DNA of 64,000 nt from G013214665 sp964649815 (GTDB taxonomy: Bacteria > Pseudomonadota > Alphaproteobacteria > Rhodobacterales > Rhodobacteraceae): positions 1-64,000 of the forward strand of contig CAZYQC010000002.1 of assembly GCA_964649815.1 (NCBI GenBank), written 5' to 3'. A program made the translations under genes and the position numbers. The notes under the pieces were generated by a model. The model did not search any database and was not told the origin of the DNA. It saw nothing but the letters and a program-made list of their open reading frames with translations. Shown in pieces: positions 17,006-25,703 of the stretch. Position 1 is the first letter of the stretch. The number at the start of each line of letters is the position of its first letter.

Positions 17006-18171
17006 CAGATGATCTCCAGATCCGCGTGCAACGCACCCGCCGCTTTGATTGCCTGAAGGATTGCAATGGTTTGGCGCGCGCCGACGCCGATCGCATTCAG
17101 GCCGTCCACCATGTCCTGCAGGCTGACACTACCGTCTAGGATAGTGAATTGCTGTTCTTGCTCGCGCACATCGATTTCCGTTTCAGGCACAACAACTGTT
17201 GTGCCGCCGATGTTGATCCCGCCACCTGCGGCCAGTCCTGCGCTGCCGCCAATCGCCAACGGGTTTGGCTGGCTGACTGCGTAGTTTTCAGTCACGCGGA
17301 TGGTAAGGCCGCCCTGGCTGATCGCGACTTGGCCAATGCGAACATTGGCCCCCATAACGATGGTGCCCGACTTTTCATCAACGACAACCCGCGCAACGGA
17401 ATCCGGTTGGATCTTTAGGTTTTCGATAGCGGTCATGATGTCAGGGACGTTGTTCTTATCGCCGACCCAAACTTCGACCGTTCCTGGATCCAAAACCTCG
17501 GCCGAGCCGCCTCCCAGCTTTGCCGTGATGGCATCACGAACGCGCGACGCAGTGGTAAAGTCAGGCGTGGCCAAGGCAATTCGAACGCTGTCGAGACCAA
17601 AAAGATTGAAGTCGATCTCGCGTTCGACGATCGCGCCATTTTCGACCTTGGCAATCGTTGGCACCCCTTCGGTCACGCTGGCGGCGTTTCCTTCGATGGA
17701 AAACCCAGCCGTTACAATAGCGCCTTGAGCAACCGCATAGACCGCGCCGTCCGCGCCGGTCAGAGGCGTGACCAAAAGTGTGCCGCCACGCAGGCTGCTC
17801 GCGTCACCCAAAGATGACACTGTAATGTCGATGGGCGATCCGCGGCGCGCGAAGGGTGGCAGCTTGGCTGTAACCATGACGGCTGCGGTGTTCTTAGTCT
17901 TGAGCTCCCCACCATCCAGGTTTGCGACGCCGAGCCGTTCCAACATCCCGCGAATGGATTCACGGGTAAACGGGCTCGAAGCAAGCTTGTCGCCGGTGCC
18001 TTGGAGACCCACGACCAGCCCGTATCCGATCAGGTGGTTCTCTCTGACGCCCTCGAACGTTGAGATGTCCTTTAACCGCACATCCGCCTGCGCCTGCCTC
18101 GGCAGACCCACTGGCAACGCCAGAACTATCGTCAAAAGCGCAGCAACCAATCTTTGTGCAGCCGAAGGCAT
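17005..18171 (-). CDS. flgI: Flagellar P-ring protein FlgI
   Basis: FlgI forms the periplasmic P ring, the bushing around the rod. The 388-residue product has a Sec signal peptide (about 1-29, ending RQAQA) and then the highly conserved VRLKDISTFEGVRENHLIGYGLVVGL start of the mature protein. Later come GTVMVGANVRIGQVAISQG-like sequence (here GTIVMGANVRI) and a C-terminal domain ending ADLEII. It heads flgI-flgJ-flgN. The GGGGG before the start may be the ribosome-binding site. Confidence 0.98.
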   Translation of the reverse strand: MPSAAQRLVAALLTIVLALPVGLPRQAQADVRLKDISTFEGVRENHLIGYGLVVGLQGTGDKLASSPFTRESIRGMLERLGVANLDGGELKTKNTAAVMVTAKLPPFARRGSPIDITVSSLGDASSLRGGTLLVTPLTGADGAVYAVAQGAIVTAGFSIEGNAASVTEGVPTIAKVENGAIVEREIDFNLFGLDSVRIALATPDFTTASRVRDAITAKLGGGSAEVLDPGTVEVWVGDKNNVPDIMTAIENLKIQPDSVARVVVDEKSGTIVMGANVRIGQVAISQGGLTIRVTENYAVSQPNPLAIGGSAGLAAGGGINIGGTTVVVPETEIDVREQEQQFTILDGSVSLQDMVDGLNAIGVGARQTIAILQAIKAAGALHADLEII

Positions 18172-18195
18172 GGCGCCTATCCCCCATGATTAGGT

Positions 18196-18232
18196 TTAAC
18201 GCGAGGTTAACAAATCTTGTCTAATCTTTAAT
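18196..18232 (+). promoter_or_regulatory. CtrA box and -10 element between flgI and the FtcR-like gene
   Basis: TTAACGCGAGGTTAAC (perfect box at 18196-18210) is followed rightward after 16 nt by TTTAAT (18227-18232), a five-of-six -10 match, pointing at the regulator gene. Leftward the box ends 24 bp from the flgI start, so flgI would need a different geometry or near-leaderless mRNA. Confidence 0.7.
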
Positions 18233-18335
18233 TTATCATATTTATACTTGCAATACACTCTGTACAGACCTTGATGGCATTATTTTATCTTGCTAGCGTT
18301 CAAGGATAAAATGGAACGACAAAGTTGAGCAGTAC

Positions 18336-19043
18336 ATGCGCGCCTACGTTTTCGAACCTAGAGAAGAAAGATGTGATGGTCTCAGCGCTGAGCTGAAAGG
18401 CGCAGGCATCGAACCTATCTTTGTAAACGAGACGTTCTTTGCCTCTGGCCTTGAGACGGTCATGCAACCCGGGTCTGAAACCAGAGCAATTTTGATATCG
18501 GACCACGAAGACGTTCGTCAAAACATCCGCGACATCCGGTCTGTCGGATGCAGCAACCCTGTCATCATTCTGCGGGACTTCCGCAACGCGCGGGACACAG
18601 CGAAACTCTTGGACGCTGGTGCCGACGACGTGATCGTCAGCCCCATCCGCGGAGAAGAAGTGCGGTCGAGAACAAACTCCGTGATCCGCAGGCTATACGG
18701 CCACGCCGCCGACAGCGTCGTGGTTGGTGAGCTGGTCGCCTACTTTGACGGGCGCGACCCGATCGTCTCGGGCGCGCGTATCAAGCTGTCAAAGCGAGAG
18801 CATTCCATCTTTCAGCACTTGGCGCTGAACTCCAACAAAGTCATCTCAAAGAACGCGATCTATGACGCCGTCTACGGGATGTGCATCGACCAGCCTTTCG
18901 ACAAGGTGATCGACGTCTACATCTGCAAACTGCGGAAAAAGATCGCATCAGCCGCGGCAAGCGGGTGCCAGTACATCGAAACGGTGCATGGCAGAGGCTA
19001 TAAACTGAGCGTTCCTGAACAACTGATGCATCCGGCCGAGTAA
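18336..19043 (+). CDS. ftcR: FtcR-like OmpR-family flagellar transcriptional regulator
   Basis: The 235-residue protein has an N-terminal receiver-like domain (1-110) and a C-terminal OmpR-type winged helix (about 130-228, YICKLRKKI and VHGRGYKL). The linker-DNA-binding part with DGRDP, KREHSIFQ and AIYDAVYGM resembles FtcR, the flagellar master regulator of Brucella. The receiver is degenerate: the acidic pair that binds magnesium is FEPRE, and the phospho-acceptor position reads ILIS with Asp one residue later (S55/D56). It may therefore act without phosphorylation. It sits alone between flgI and flgL, preceded by a CtrA box, so it could be an intermediate level in the flagellar hierarchy (inference). 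Confidence 0.8.
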   Translation: MRAYVFEPREERCDGLSAELKGAGIEPIFVNETFFASGLETVMQPGSETRAILISDHEDVRQNIRDIRSVGCSNPVIILRDFRNARDTAKLLDAGADDVIVSPIRGEEVRSRTNSVIRRLYGHAADSVVVGELVAYFDGRDPIVSGARIKLSKREHSIFQHLALNSNKVISKNAIYDAVYGMCIDQPFDKVIDVYICKLRKKIASAAASGCQYIETVHGRGYKLSVPEQLMHPAE

Positions 19044-19059
19044 TTCATCGCGGCCGGAT
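19030..19059. terminator. Inverted repeat overlapping the end of the FtcR-like gene
   Basis: ATCCGGCCG (19030-19038) and CGGCCGGAT (19051-19059) are perfect 9-bp arms around a 12-nt loop that contains the stop codon. It lies between the convergent ftcR and flgL genes. There is no T tract, so it may be a bidirectional, imperfect terminator. Confidence 0.5.
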
Positions 19060-19073
19060 CCAATCAACGCGTG

Positions 19074-20159
19074 TCAGCGCAAGAAATTCAGCAAAGACAA
19101 AGAAGACAGTCGCGCCGAGACCTCGTAGCTTGCTTGTAGCTGGGTCTCGAGGTTTGTCATGCGCGTTACCGCCTCATAAGGATCGACGTTTTCGTATTCG
19201 CCGATCTGCGTGCGGTTCACCAATGAGATATCGGTCAGACGTGTCTGGGCTGTTTCCACAATTTGTTGGTTAAAGCCAATCTTCGCCGATATGTCGGTCA
19301 GCCCCTGTTGGCCTATGGTCAACGCATCGATGACCTCGCCCATCCACGCCTCGTATGCTGCGGTGTCGGTGATTTGGCTGACGTCATACGACGCCAGCAT
19401 CGCGAGCCCCTTATACATCTCGCGCATCGGTCCTTCGTTGGCACGAACGCCATAAACAACTTCTTGGCCAACACTGACACGCGCACTGACCTGCTTGGAC
19501 GGTTGTCCGCCACCGTCAAGCTCTGGCGTGCCGTTGTAAAACGTCTGTTCATAATTCCGGTTTGGCGTAACCGTGTCCGAAGATGAGAAGACGAGATCAA
19601 TCTCAGCCGTCATCGCGACAACGGTCGCCACGTCAGGCGGGCCGGCCCCGATGATACCGGTCATGACGTCTTCGGGTGATAGGCCACTGGTCGCGTTGGT
19701 TTCCTCCCACCGCGTCATCGGCGCGCTGTCGGACTGCAATCCGGCAAAGATATGATCGCCGTTGTAGCTGGTGTTCAGAATGGCAACCAGGCTTTCGATG
19801 GCGGCGCGGGCCTCTCTTTGCAGAATGTCGGCCCCGTTCGTCGGGCGGCTGGCATTGGCCAGCGCGCTTTCCAACACGCCTTGGACATTATCCTTTAGCG
19901 TATCGACCGCATTTAGCGTCGCCTGCAGCTTGTTCCCAAGCACCCCGTTGGCTTGCATATAGGTCTGCGTTTCCAATTCCCGTGCGCGCAACTTCATGAC
20001 CGACGAAGACCTTGGCCCAAGCTCGGTATAGATGTTGTAGTGACGCCCGGTAGAGACCTCTTGCGCGGCGCGCTGCAGGTTGGTCGTGTTGCGCGATACG
20101 TTTTGCCGGTTAAAGAGGCTAAACTGGTAGGTGGAAATAGAACCGACGGACCACGTCAT
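19074..20159 (-). CDS. flgL: Hook-filament junction protein FlgL
   Basis: FlgL (HAP3) links the hook to the filament. The 361-residue product begins with a flagellin-like N-terminal helix (FNRQNVSRNTTNLQRAAQEVSTGRHYN). It has ANASRPTNGADILQREARAAIESLVAILN and a flagellin-like C-terminal helix ending LSLLNFLR. It is the last gene of flgE-flgK-flgL, 3 bp from flgK. Confidence 0.93.
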   Translation of the reverse strand: MTWSVGSISTYQFSLFNRQNVSRNTTNLQRAAQEVSTGRHYNIYTELGPRSSSVMKLRARELETQTYMQANGVLGNKLQATLNAVDTLKDNVQGVLESALANASRPTNGADILQREARAAIESLVAILNTSYNGDHIFAGLQSDSAPMTRWEETNATSGLSPEDVMTGIIGAGPPDVATVVAMTAEIDLVFSSSDTVTPNRNYEQTFYNGTPELDGGGQPSKQVSARVSVGQEVVYGVRANEGPMREMYKGLAMLASYDVSQITDTAAYEAWMGEVIDALTIGQQGLTDISAKIGFNQQIVETAQTRLTDISLVNRTQIGEYENVDPYEAVTRMTNLETQLQASYEVSARLSSLSLLNFLR

Positions 20160-20162
20160 GCG

Positions 20163-21587
20163 TTATCTCCCCACCGCCGCCAAGAGCGTGTCGATCATGT
20201 CCGTAACGGTGGTCAGCACGCGCGAATTGGCGGTGTAGCTTTGCTCAATGAGCAAGAGCCGCTGCATCTCTTCGTCGATATTCACCCCTTCTGCGTTCCG
20301 CCGTGCCGACATGTAAATGTCCGCCGACGAAGATGCCGAGAAAAAGTTTGTCTCGGCCCGGGACGCTTCGGTCGCTTGATAGGTCACGAATTCCGCCGCG
20401 AAATCGCCCAGGGAAACGGTGGGCGGAATGCCTGTTTCGGTGGCTGCTGATAGCGGGTTCGAAAAGGCGTCAAGGAACTGCTGGATCTGGGTGGAATCTG
20501 CCGCATCGCCCGGCGCAACCGCCTCGAGCCCGTCGCGGATGCGCCACACTTCGGCATCGCCGTCCAAGGACACTTTTTCATTGATGCGAATGCGGCTGGC
20601 CAAGCCCGTCAGGTTCAGCGGATCAAAGGCTGCGCCGTTGTCGGTGAACAGGCCAGTCTGACCGGCCGTTAAAGACGCATCCGCCGTCTCAAACCCTTGG
20701 ATCAGGCCGCGCGCGAATTCATCCAGTTGCAGCTGGTATCGCGGCACAACATCGCGCTTGAGCTCGAGCAGGCCAACCATCGCACCGGCCCGCATGCCCC
20801 GCACGCCGTCTTTGAAAGGTGTGATATCCGTCGTTCCGGCCATAAGTGTGCCGGTGCCGGGGTTGTACGTCAGGTCCTGGACCTGATCACCTTCCAAAAG
20901 CGGTGCGCCGGACAATGTGTAAAGGCTGATAATCCCGTTCGAGGACGTGCTGACGCGAAAGTCGGTGTATTGCGCGATTTGATCCAGCAGCAGATCCGTC
21001 TGTTCCGCATTTCCGATCGCCTCGGTTGAGCCGGGGGCGTATCCCCGCTGGGCAACATTCAAATCCGCAAGGCGATAGAGCGCCTGATTTAGCTCGGTCA
21101 CGGCATAGCGGATTTCCATATCCACTTCGGCCAATGTCGTATTCAGCCGCCCCGCCGCGTCCCGAATGGTCTGTGCAAGGTCGTCAGCGGTTTGAACAAC
21201 GGCAGTTTGCGCACCGCTGGACGATGGCAGGTTCACCAGCGTTGTCAGAGAACTTTGGAAGTTCGAGAACTTATCGGCGGGCGAAGACCCGTCGCCGGGC
21301 TGGCCCAAAAAGGACGTGTAGCCCTTGAGGCCTTCGTTCACCGCCTGATATCGGGTCATCTTTGCGTTTTCAAAGCGTGACAACCGCGCAAGCGACGTGT
21401 TGACCTCTCTGCGAACCTCGCTGACGATGGCGCCACCTTGACCCGCTGAAGGCGAAATAAGCACCGCTTCGCGGCGCACATAGCCATCGGTCATCGCATT
21501 GGACACGTTGTCCGCCGCGACGCGCGACATTATCTGCGTCGAAAGAAGGCCAGCCGCAGCTGAGTTGATGGCGCCAGAAAGGCTCAT
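20163..21587 (-). CDS. flgK: Hook-associated protein FlgK
   Basis: FlgK (HAP1) is the other hook-filament junction protein. The 474-residue product has the axial N-terminal motif LLSTQIMSRVAADNVSNAMT and the C-terminal helix EEMQRLLLIEQSYTANSRVLTTVTDMIDTLL, typical of FlgK. The central variable domain is short. It follows flgE by 24 bp. Confidence 0.95.
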   Translation of the reverse strand: MSLSGAINSAAAGLLSTQIMSRVAADNVSNAMTDGYVRREAVLISPSAGQGGAIVSEVRREVNTSLARLSRFENAKMTRYQAVNEGLKGYTSFLGQPGDGSSPADKFSNFQSSLTTLVNLPSSSGAQTAVVQTADDLAQTIRDAAGRLNTTLAEVDMEIRYAVTELNQALYRLADLNVAQRGYAPGSTEAIGNAEQTDLLLDQIAQYTDFRVSTSSNGIISLYTLSGAPLLEGDQVQDLTYNPGTGTLMAGTTDITPFKDGVRGMRAGAMVGLLELKRDVVPRYQLQLDEFARGLIQGFETADASLTAGQTGLFTDNGAAFDPLNLTGLASRIRINEKVSLDGDAEVWRIRDGLEAVAPGDAADSTQIQQFLDAFSNPLSAATETGIPPTVSLGDFAAEFVTYQATEASRAETNFFSASSSADIYMSARRNAEGVNIDEEMQRLLLIEQSYTANSRVLTTVTDMIDTLLAAVGR

Positions 21588-21611
21588 CCCGTTACGATGC
21601 TCCGATCACCA

Positions 21612-22913
21612 TTAACGCTTCAGTCGGGTTGTCTCGTCCATCAGGTCATCGACTGTCATGATGACTTTTGCGTTGGTAGAAAACGCCCGCTGAACCCTGA
21701 TCAGGTCTGTCATTTCCTGCGCGATATCAACGTTGGCCGCCTCTAACGCTCCGGCATTGATCGAGCCGACGGTTGCGGTGTTCGCTTGCAGCGCAAAGAA
21801 CGAACCGGTTTCCGCGGTCAAGCCATATGCGTTGCCTTTAAGCTCGATCAGGCCGTTCGGGTTGCCAACAGTTGCGACGGGCACTTCGTAGAGCGCACGG
21901 CGCAGACCGTTGTCAAAAATACCGAAAAGAGTGCCCTCTTCATTGATTTCGGTGCGCAAGATTTGCCCAACGCTGGATCCATCACGCTCAAACGAAAGAC
22001 TAAAGTCGCCGGCAAACTGCGTAATTCCACTGAATGTGCCCGGCTCGCCCAGAGACACCTCGATGACTTGGGGGGTCACGCCGTTGTTGAGCGTCACGGT
22101 CGCGACACCTGTAGATACGTCAAAGGAAAACGCAGCTGGCGCAGTCGCAGTCGATGTTACGCCGGAATAAGACAGCGGTGAGCCCGCCGCTGGCCCAGAG
22201 TCGCTGAACGTAACGGTTACATCGCCCAGCGGGTCGCCAACCTGGTCGGACATCGACAACGTCCATTCGTTCGCATTTGCTGAAGGCTGCCAAGAGAAGC
22301 TTAGACGCTGGCTTTCGCCGAGGCTTGTGAAAAACTCAGAAGACGTTGAGAAAGGCGCGCCCGGTGTTGCAAGCCCCGTGTCTTGCGACGGCAAATTCCC
22401 GACCACCTCAACCTGCGACGTAACACCGGCAGAGATACTGAGGTTCGCGACGTTAACGGTTTCCATCTGATTGAAAGAGCTGCGGTCGATCGCGCCCAAA
22501 GTGCCGTCCAACTGATAAGGATAACCGGCCAGATAGTATCCGGCCGCGTTGACCAGATTGCCATCCTCGTCCGGCAGGAACGAGCCCGCGCGCGTCAGGG
22601 CATAGTTCGTGATGATGGTTTCGTTCGGGTTTTTCGATACGGCAAAAAACCCATTGCCACCGATCGCCATATCGGTCGCCGAGTTTGTCGAAATCAAACC
22701 GCCCGGCTGAGCAAAATCCACGGTTTCTGACGCGACAACAGACAGCACGCCTGTGCCGCTTCCGCCGGACGCGGTGGTAGTCACCATTTGGGCAAACCCA
22801 CGGCGATAGCCGATCGTGTTTGCGTTTGCGATGTTCTCGGAAATCCCGCCTACGGCGCTCGAATTAGCCTTCAGTCCGCTCACGCCGGTTTGCAAGGCGC
22901 TCGAAATGCTCAT
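21612..22913 (-). CDS. flgE: Flagellar hook protein FlgE
   Basis: FlgE polymerises into the hook. The 433-residue product has the axial N-terminus SGLKANSSAVGGISENIANANTIGY, a Ser/Thr/Gly-rich central domain, and the C-terminal NVDIAQEMTDLIRVQRAFSTNAKVI typical of hook proteins. It heads flgE-flgK-flgL. A variant CtrA-like site with a 6-bp spacer lies 53 bp upstream. Confidence 0.96.
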   Translation of the reverse strand: MSISSALQTGVSGLKANSSAVGGISENIANANTIGYRRGFAQMVTTTASGGSGTGVLSVVASETVDFAQPGGLISTNSATDMAIGGNGFFAVSKNPNETIITNYALTRAGSFLPDEDGNLVNAAGYYLAGYPYQLDGTLGAIDRSSFNQMETVNVANLSISAGVTSQVEVVGNLPSQDTGLATPGAPFSTSSEFFTSLGESQRLSFSWQPSANANEWTLSMSDQVGDPLGDVTVTFSDSGPAAGSPLSYSGVTSTATAPAAFSFDVSTGVATVTLNNGVTPQVIEVSLGEPGTFSGITQFAGDFSLSFERDGSSVGQILRTEINEEGTLFGIFDNGLRRALYEVPVATVGNPNGLIELKGNAYGLTAETGSFFALQANTATVGSINAGALEAANVDIAQEMTDLIRVQRAFSTNAKVIMTVDDLMDETTRLKR

Positions 22914-22965
22914 TTTCTGCCATCCTTATTTTATACTTGTTATTTCTACTATGTACGCGGGAAGT

Positions 22966-22979
22966 TTAAGGAGAGTTAA
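22966..22979 (-). promoter_or_regulatory. Variant CtrA-like site (TTAA-N6-TTAA) upstream of flgE
   Basis: TTAAGGAGAGTTAA has two TTAA half-sites separated by 6 rather than 7 bp. It occupies the position where the other flagellar operons have perfect boxes. A weak TAGTAG hexamer lies 14 nt to the left. CtrA binding here would be expected to be weaker. Confidence 0.45.
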
Positions 22980-23020
22980 AGATAATCAAAAACAAGTGTA
23001 TAGAAGTGAACTTTTATACT

Positions 23021-24847
23021 TCACTGCGACACATTTATACCATTCACATCTTCCATTGTACTTTTGTATCTTTGCAACCTCCCAAGAACATGCTCAGCGC
23101 CCAAGCGACCGATCATGTCGGGCTCGGACGCAACACTCTTGGCCAGATCCAAAAGAGCGGTTGACTGCGTGAGGTCGGGAAAAAGATAGGTCACCTTATT
23201 GGCAAGCGCGTCATCGTCGGTTCGTTTCGCCGCGATCAGCAGATTGACGGCATCACGCATTTCAAACTCTTCACGATGCGCATCCAGCATCTCGGACAAA
23301 AGAACCTTGGCCTGATCCCACTTGCCTTGCTGCGAAGACGCGGTGGCCCGCTGTCGCAGACGCTGTGCCGTGTCAGCGTGGCTGGGTTGCATCAGGAAAT
23401 CTTCTTTCCGATCCAGTTTGAACAGGATTTTGGCCCGTAAATCAGTTGCATCCAAGACAATCCAATGTGCGACCGGATCTTTGAACCCCATCAGAAGGTC
23501 GAGCGCCGTCTCATACCGACCGCCTTCATAATGCGCGCGCGCCAACTTTAAGACCAAACGATTTTCCGCGTTTTCAGGGACCTCGTAGGTCGACCGCTGT
23601 GAGCCGACATCAATCAATTGCAGCGCGCGTTCATATTCGCGCCGTGCGAGGTCGGTCCCCCCAAGCTCTAGCGCGCGATCCGCAAGAAGCTCTGTGTGCA
23701 GGACGAACGCAGGCTCGTTCCGCAAAAACGGCATAATTTGGAAATGAACGTTGACCCAATCTGCAAGAGAGACGTCGCCGCTGGCGCCTCTTTCATAGAT
23801 TTCGCCCATTAGCCCGTCTGCCGAGGCGCGCGACGCCAACGCTTCTTCTGTGCCTCCGTATCGCGTCATGATTTGCGCGTGGATCAACAATGCGTCCAAG
23901 CCGTCGCCAAGGTCTTCGTTCAACCTTGCCAAGTTGCTCAAAACATCCAGCTCATAGGGCTCACCCCGCCATGCGTTGATCCCGTCGGTTAGAGTATCGC
24001 GCGCAGCCAACAACGCACCCCGCCCCCCGTCTTCGACGGCCATATCCGCCAAGGCGAGGCGGCTGCGCGCGGCGTAACGATCATAGCCTTGCGACGCCTC
24101 AAGGAAGGCGAGCAGAGCGCTCGAATTATTGTCGAGTTGCCGCGCATACAATCCGCGCAGGTAGTATCCGACTGGTGCGGCGGCCAAATCCGGGATTTCC
24201 TCCAATAGCCGCAAAGCCAGCGCCGCCAGGTCTGTTTGCCCCGTTTGGATAGCCGCTTCGGTGAAGGCAGGCAGAACGCCACGCAAAACGGCCGCAGATT
24301 GATAGGACAGACCGGCAAATCCGCCGGGAAGCTCGCTTAGCAACTGTGCGGGGTCGCCGTTCGCAATGGCATTCAATGTGGTCCAAAACGCGAAATCCGG
24401 CCTGTCCCCTTCGGTGAGCGCACTGTCCGCAAAATCCTCCGAGGGCATTCCGCGCAAAAGAGTAATCGCAGCAGCGAGAGCCTTGTGACGCGCGACATTA
24501 TCCTTGGACACCGGCGTCACGCCCTCAACGGCAGAGGCTGCTTCTCGCAACAACATGTGCGAGGCGAGGAGTTCGGCGAAATCGAGCGTCCGTGTCGTTC
24601 TCTCTTCGCCATGCGATTTCGTCATCTCAATGACGATGTTTGTGTAATCCTTGTGCAACTCTGATGCGGCCCAGCGACGAAGATCAAGATTCGCGCGCCA
24701 ATCCCCGGATTGCGTCAAGAATCCCAAGCTGTCAGGCGCCCTCGGATCCGGCCTATCCATCGACGATGCATGAATAGATGTCGGCGCACCAAGCAAAAGC
24801 ACCGAAATCGGAGCCAAAAACAGGTATTCTCGCCTAAATTGTCTCAC
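23021..24847 (-). CDS. Secreted helical-repeat protein of the flagellar cluster (possible MotC counterpart)
   Basis: The ~608-residue protein has a signal peptide (about residues 1-28, ending TSIHA) and then a uniformly helical, TPR/SEL1-like architecture through the whole length. Paired helices such as YYLRGLYARQLDNNSSALLAFLEAS and ARREYERALQLI show this. I recognise no catalytic motif. The start at GTG 24847 is preceded by AGAAG. A GTG at 24862 would add five residues. It lies between flgE and flgF, so a flagellar periplasmic role is likely. Because the window has MotE but no MotC, it could be the MotC counterpart. This is inference; sequence similarity to MotC could not be tested here. Confidence 0.7.
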   Translation of the reverse strand: MRQFRREYLFLAPISVLLLGAPTSIHASSMDRPDPRAPDSLGFLTQSGDWRANLDLRRWAASELHKDYTNIVIEMTKSHGEERTTRTLDFAELLASHMLLREAASAVEGVTPVSKDNVARHKALAAAITLLRGMPSEDFADSALTEGDRPDFAFWTTLNAIANGDPAQLLSELPGGFAGLSYQSAAVLRGVLPAFTEAAIQTGQTDLAALALRLLEEIPDLAAAPVGYYLRGLYARQLDNNSSALLAFLEASQGYDRYAARSRLALADMAVEDGGRGALLAARDTLTDGINAWRGEPYELDVLSNLARLNEDLGDGLDALLIHAQIMTRYGGTEEALASRASADGLMGEIYERGASGDVSLADWVNVHFQIMPFLRNEPAFVLHTELLADRALELGGTDLARREYERALQLIDVGSQRSTYEVPENAENRLVLKLARAHYEGGRYETALDLLMGFKDPVAHWIVLDATDLRAKILFKLDRKEDFLMQPSHADTAQRLRQRATASSQQGKWDQAKVLLSEMLDAHREEFEMRDAVNLLIAAKRTDDDALANKVTYLFPDLTQSTALLDLAKSVASEPDMIGRLGAEHVLGRLQRYKSTMEDVNGINVSQ

Positions 24848-24867
24848 TGTTCTTCTAGCCACAAGTA

Positions 24868-24902
24868 TTAAAAGTGAGTTAAAAGGGGTTTATACTTATT
24901 AA
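24868..24902 (+). promoter_or_regulatory. CtrA box and -10 element upstream of flgF
   Basis: TTAAAAGTGAGTTAA (24868-24882) is a perfect TTAA-N7-TTAA box. Rightward, TATTAA (24897-24902) follows after 14 nt, giving a leader of about 40 nt to flgF. On the other strand the box abuts the start of the secreted helical-repeat gene and could not be a normal promoter for it. Confidence 0.7.
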
Positions 24903-24950
24903 TGATGTGCTATCAAGTACAAAACAAGAGCAGTAAGCACCGGAGACAAG

Positions 24951-25685
24951 ATGAGCGGCAGCGGCTATGTTTCTCTGTCCTTGGCCAGCCAACTAGAGCG
25001 CAGTCTGGATATGTCCGCGCACAATCTGGCGAACGCCAACACAGCAGGCTTTAAGGCCATGCACCCATTGTTGCAGGCCTCGCCCCAAGGCAATGGGGAA
25101 ACCACGGTCGACTTTGTCGCCAGCGCGGGCACCTACCTTGATTTGACACCCGGCGCCGTTGTTCCCACCGGGAACCCGCTTGACATGGCCATTTCTGGTG
25201 AAGGGTGGTTTGGCATCCGAATGGAAGGCGACCAGACCGGCTATACCCGTCACGGCAAATTCGTGATGGATGCCGAGGGCCAGATTAAAACTGCGAATGG
25301 TCATTCCTTGGTCGATCCCGATGGTACGCCACTGGCCTTGCCTTTGGAGATCGGCCTTGAGGTTACGATCCTCCAGGACGGATCGATTGCAAATACTGAT
25401 GGCGAAATCCTTGGACAGGTCGGCGTGTTCCAGGTCGAAAATGGCGACCGCATGACATCTTACGGTGACGGTATCTATGTGCCGGCCGGGGAAGAACCGC
25501 CGCGGCTTTTGGAAGACGGTTTTCAAATCGCCCAAGGCTTTGTCGAAGGCAGCAATGTTCAAGCTGTTCTGGAGATGACCCGATTGATCGACATTCAGCG
25601 CGCCTATGAAAACGCGATGAGTATCGCGGGCGAAGACCACGGCCTGACGCGCGATGCGATCGAGCGGTTGGGTAGAAGCGGATAA
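24951..25685 (+). CDS. flgF: Flagellar proximal rod protein FlgF
   Basis: FlgF is a proximal rod subunit. The 244-residue product has the axial motif LDMSAHNLANANTAGFKAMHP, the FlgF/FlgG/FlgE shared core (PTGNPLDMAISGEGWFGI, YTRHGKFVMDAEGQI) and the C-terminal EMTRLIDIQRAYENAM. It is the first gene of the rightward operon flgF-flgG-flgA-flgH-fliL-like. Confidence 0.95.
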   Translation: MSGSGYVSLSLASQLERSLDMSAHNLANANTAGFKAMHPLLQASPQGNGETTVDFVASAGTYLDLTPGAVVPTGNPLDMAISGEGWFGIRMEGDQTGYTRHGKFVMDAEGQIKTANGHSLVDPDGTPLALPLEIGLEVTILQDGSIANTDGEILGQVGVFQVENGDRMTSYGDGIYVPAGEEPPRLLEDGFQIAQGFVEGSNVQAVLEMTRLIDIQRAYENAMSIAGEDHGLTRDAIERLGRSG

Positions 25686-25703
25686 AACGAAAGAGGTGAG
25701 CAG

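Noticed and set aside
22900..24900. Repeated TTTATACTT-like strings near flagellar promoters as a novel operator
   Set aside because: Spacing to the boxes and start codons is inconsistent, and most fit ordinary AT-rich -10-like sequence. Kept only where a box-to-hexamer distance supports it.
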